Assembly: GCA_943323935.2 (NCBI GenBank)
Contig: CALPJR020000074.1
Span: 1 to 5,597 of the forward strand
Direction: 5' to 3'
Source of the DNA: Bifidobacterium breve
Lineage (GTDB): Bacteria; Bacteroidota; Bacteroidia; Chitinophagales; Chitinophagaceae
Length of the DNA: 5,597 nt
Shown piece by piece: positions 5,158-5,597 of this stretch (positions are counted from its first letter, which is position 1; each line of letters begins with the position of its first letter). Under the pieces are notes generated by a model that was given only the letters and a program-made list of their open reading frames with translations, searched no databases and was not told the origin of the DNA. The position numbers were made by a program, and so were the translations under genes.

Positions 5158-5597
5158 ATGGCAAATACAATCCAAGGTGGAGAATGGATCATTAAGGAAG
5201 TAAAAGCAGAAGACGTTTTCATTCCAGAAGAATTCAACGAAGAGCAGTTGATGGTGCGTGACATGTGTAGCCAATTTTTGGATACCGAAGTGTTACCAGT
5301 GGTAGAAAGAATGGACAAATTAGAGCCAGGTTTGATGCCAGGTTTACTAGAAAAAGCAGGTGAACAGGGCTTATTAGGGGTTTCTGTACCAGAACAATAT
5401 GGTGGGATGGGCAAGGACTTTATCACTTCTACCATTGTAGCAGAATACCTAGGAGGCGGATATTCATTCTCTGTTGCCAACGCAGCACATACTGGCATTG
5501 GCACCCTACCAATTTTATATTTTGGTACCGAAGCACAAAGAGCAAAATATGTACCCAAATTAGCAAGCGGTGAGTTCAAAGGTTCTTATGGATTAAC
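5158..5597 (+). CDS. Acyl-CoA dehydrogenase (N-terminal 146 codons, truncated by window edge)
   Basis: The frame starts at ATG 5158 and is open at the right edge; 146 complete codons are visible. A lead-in of about 25 residues (QGGEWIIKE..EDVFIPEEF) precedes the acyl-CoA dehydrogenase N-terminal helical domain: EEQLMVRDMCSQFLDTEVLP (about 28-47), then EKAGEQGLLGVSVPEQYGG (65-83), the typical 'G..GLLG..VPE.YGG' block. GIGTLPILYFGTEAQRAKYVPKLASGEFKGSYGL follows at 113-146. The window stops within the GSYGLTEP-type FAD/substrate-binding motif; the catalytic glutamate lies beyond. The extended N-terminus resembles the roughly 600-residue Bacteroidota family related to very-long-chain enzymes, so chain-length preference for long acyl-CoAs is plausible but not shown. 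These flavoproteins catalyse the first step of beta-oxidation, passing electrons to electron-transfer flavoprotein. It is cotranscribed with marR (14-bp gap, AT-rich leader, no Shine-Dalgarno), and more fatty-acid genes may follow to the right. Confidence 0.93.
   Translation, partial: MANTIQGGEWIIKEVKAEDVFIPEEFNEEQLMVRDMCSQFLDTEVLPVVERMDKLEPGLMPGLLEKAGEQGLLGVSVPEQYGGMGKDFITSTIVAEYLGGGYSFSVANAAHTGIGTLPILYFGTEAQRAKYVPKLASGEFKGSYGL

Noticed and set aside
5079..5579. 166-codon minus-strand frame opposite the acyl-CoA dehydrogenase
   Set aside because: The plus strand is unambiguously acyl-CoA dehydrogenase; the antisense frame is long only because of the codon composition.
1..5597. Mobile element, phage, CRISPR, toxin-antitoxin or anti-phage system
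   Set aside because: No transposase, integrase, terminal repeats, spacer array, tRNA site or paired small genes are visible; every substantial gene belongs to a recognised housekeeping, metabolic or regulatory family.

Overview
The window is an ordinary-looking chromosomal segment of a member of the Bacteroidota, most likely close to the Chitinophagales/Chitinophagaceae (lineage inferred from protein flavour, not tested). The DNA is AT-rich. Gene starts lack Shine-Dalgarno boxes and instead have A/T-rich leaders. Several intergenic gaps carry the Bacteroidota-type promoter octamer TAnnTTTG, once with a TTTG box 21 bp upstream. The protein types also fit: a LuxR-type helix-turn-helix with the Bacteroidota 'GYRD' recognition-helix variant, a stand-alone KorB with a long C-terminal part, and an acyl-CoA dehydrogenase with a long N-terminal extension.

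Layout from left to right: the first 52 codons of a COX15/CtaA-type heme A synthase on the minus strand, running off the left edge; a 249-bp divergent gap; rnhB (ribonuclease HII) on the plus strand; a convergent YciO-type Sua5/YrdC protein on the minus strand; a divergent plus-strand LuxR-family regulator with a degenerate receiver domain; a convergent minus-strand korB (2-oxoacid:ferredoxin oxidoreductase beta subunit) separated from it by 20 bp made of a 13-bp tandem repeat; a minus-strand membrane-bound family 2 glycosyltransferase; then, divergently on the plus strand, a MarR-family regulator followed 14 bp later by an acyl-CoA dehydrogenase that runs off the right edge.

Most neighbours are unrelated housekeeping or metabolic genes (RNA/DNA hybrid repair, tRNA-modification-like enzyme, low-potential 2-oxoacid oxidation, glycan synthesis). 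The one real functional unit visible is the MarR/acyl-CoA dehydrogenase pair, which looks like the start of a fatty-acid beta-oxidation operon. Its promoter and a 5-4-5 inverted repeat over the predicted transcription start suggest autoregulation.

Four starts were moved from the longest open frame or needed a decision: the YciO-like gene (1638, not 1662), korB (ATG at 3417, not TTG at 3423), marR (ATG at 4703, not GTG at 4625), and rnhB (a TTG at 406). I see no tRNA, rRNA, CRISPR array, insertion sequence, phage gene or defence cassette, and no convincing previously undescribed system. The most interesting points are the degenerate-receiver regulator, the stand-alone korB, the likely leaderless transcripts, and the marR operator.
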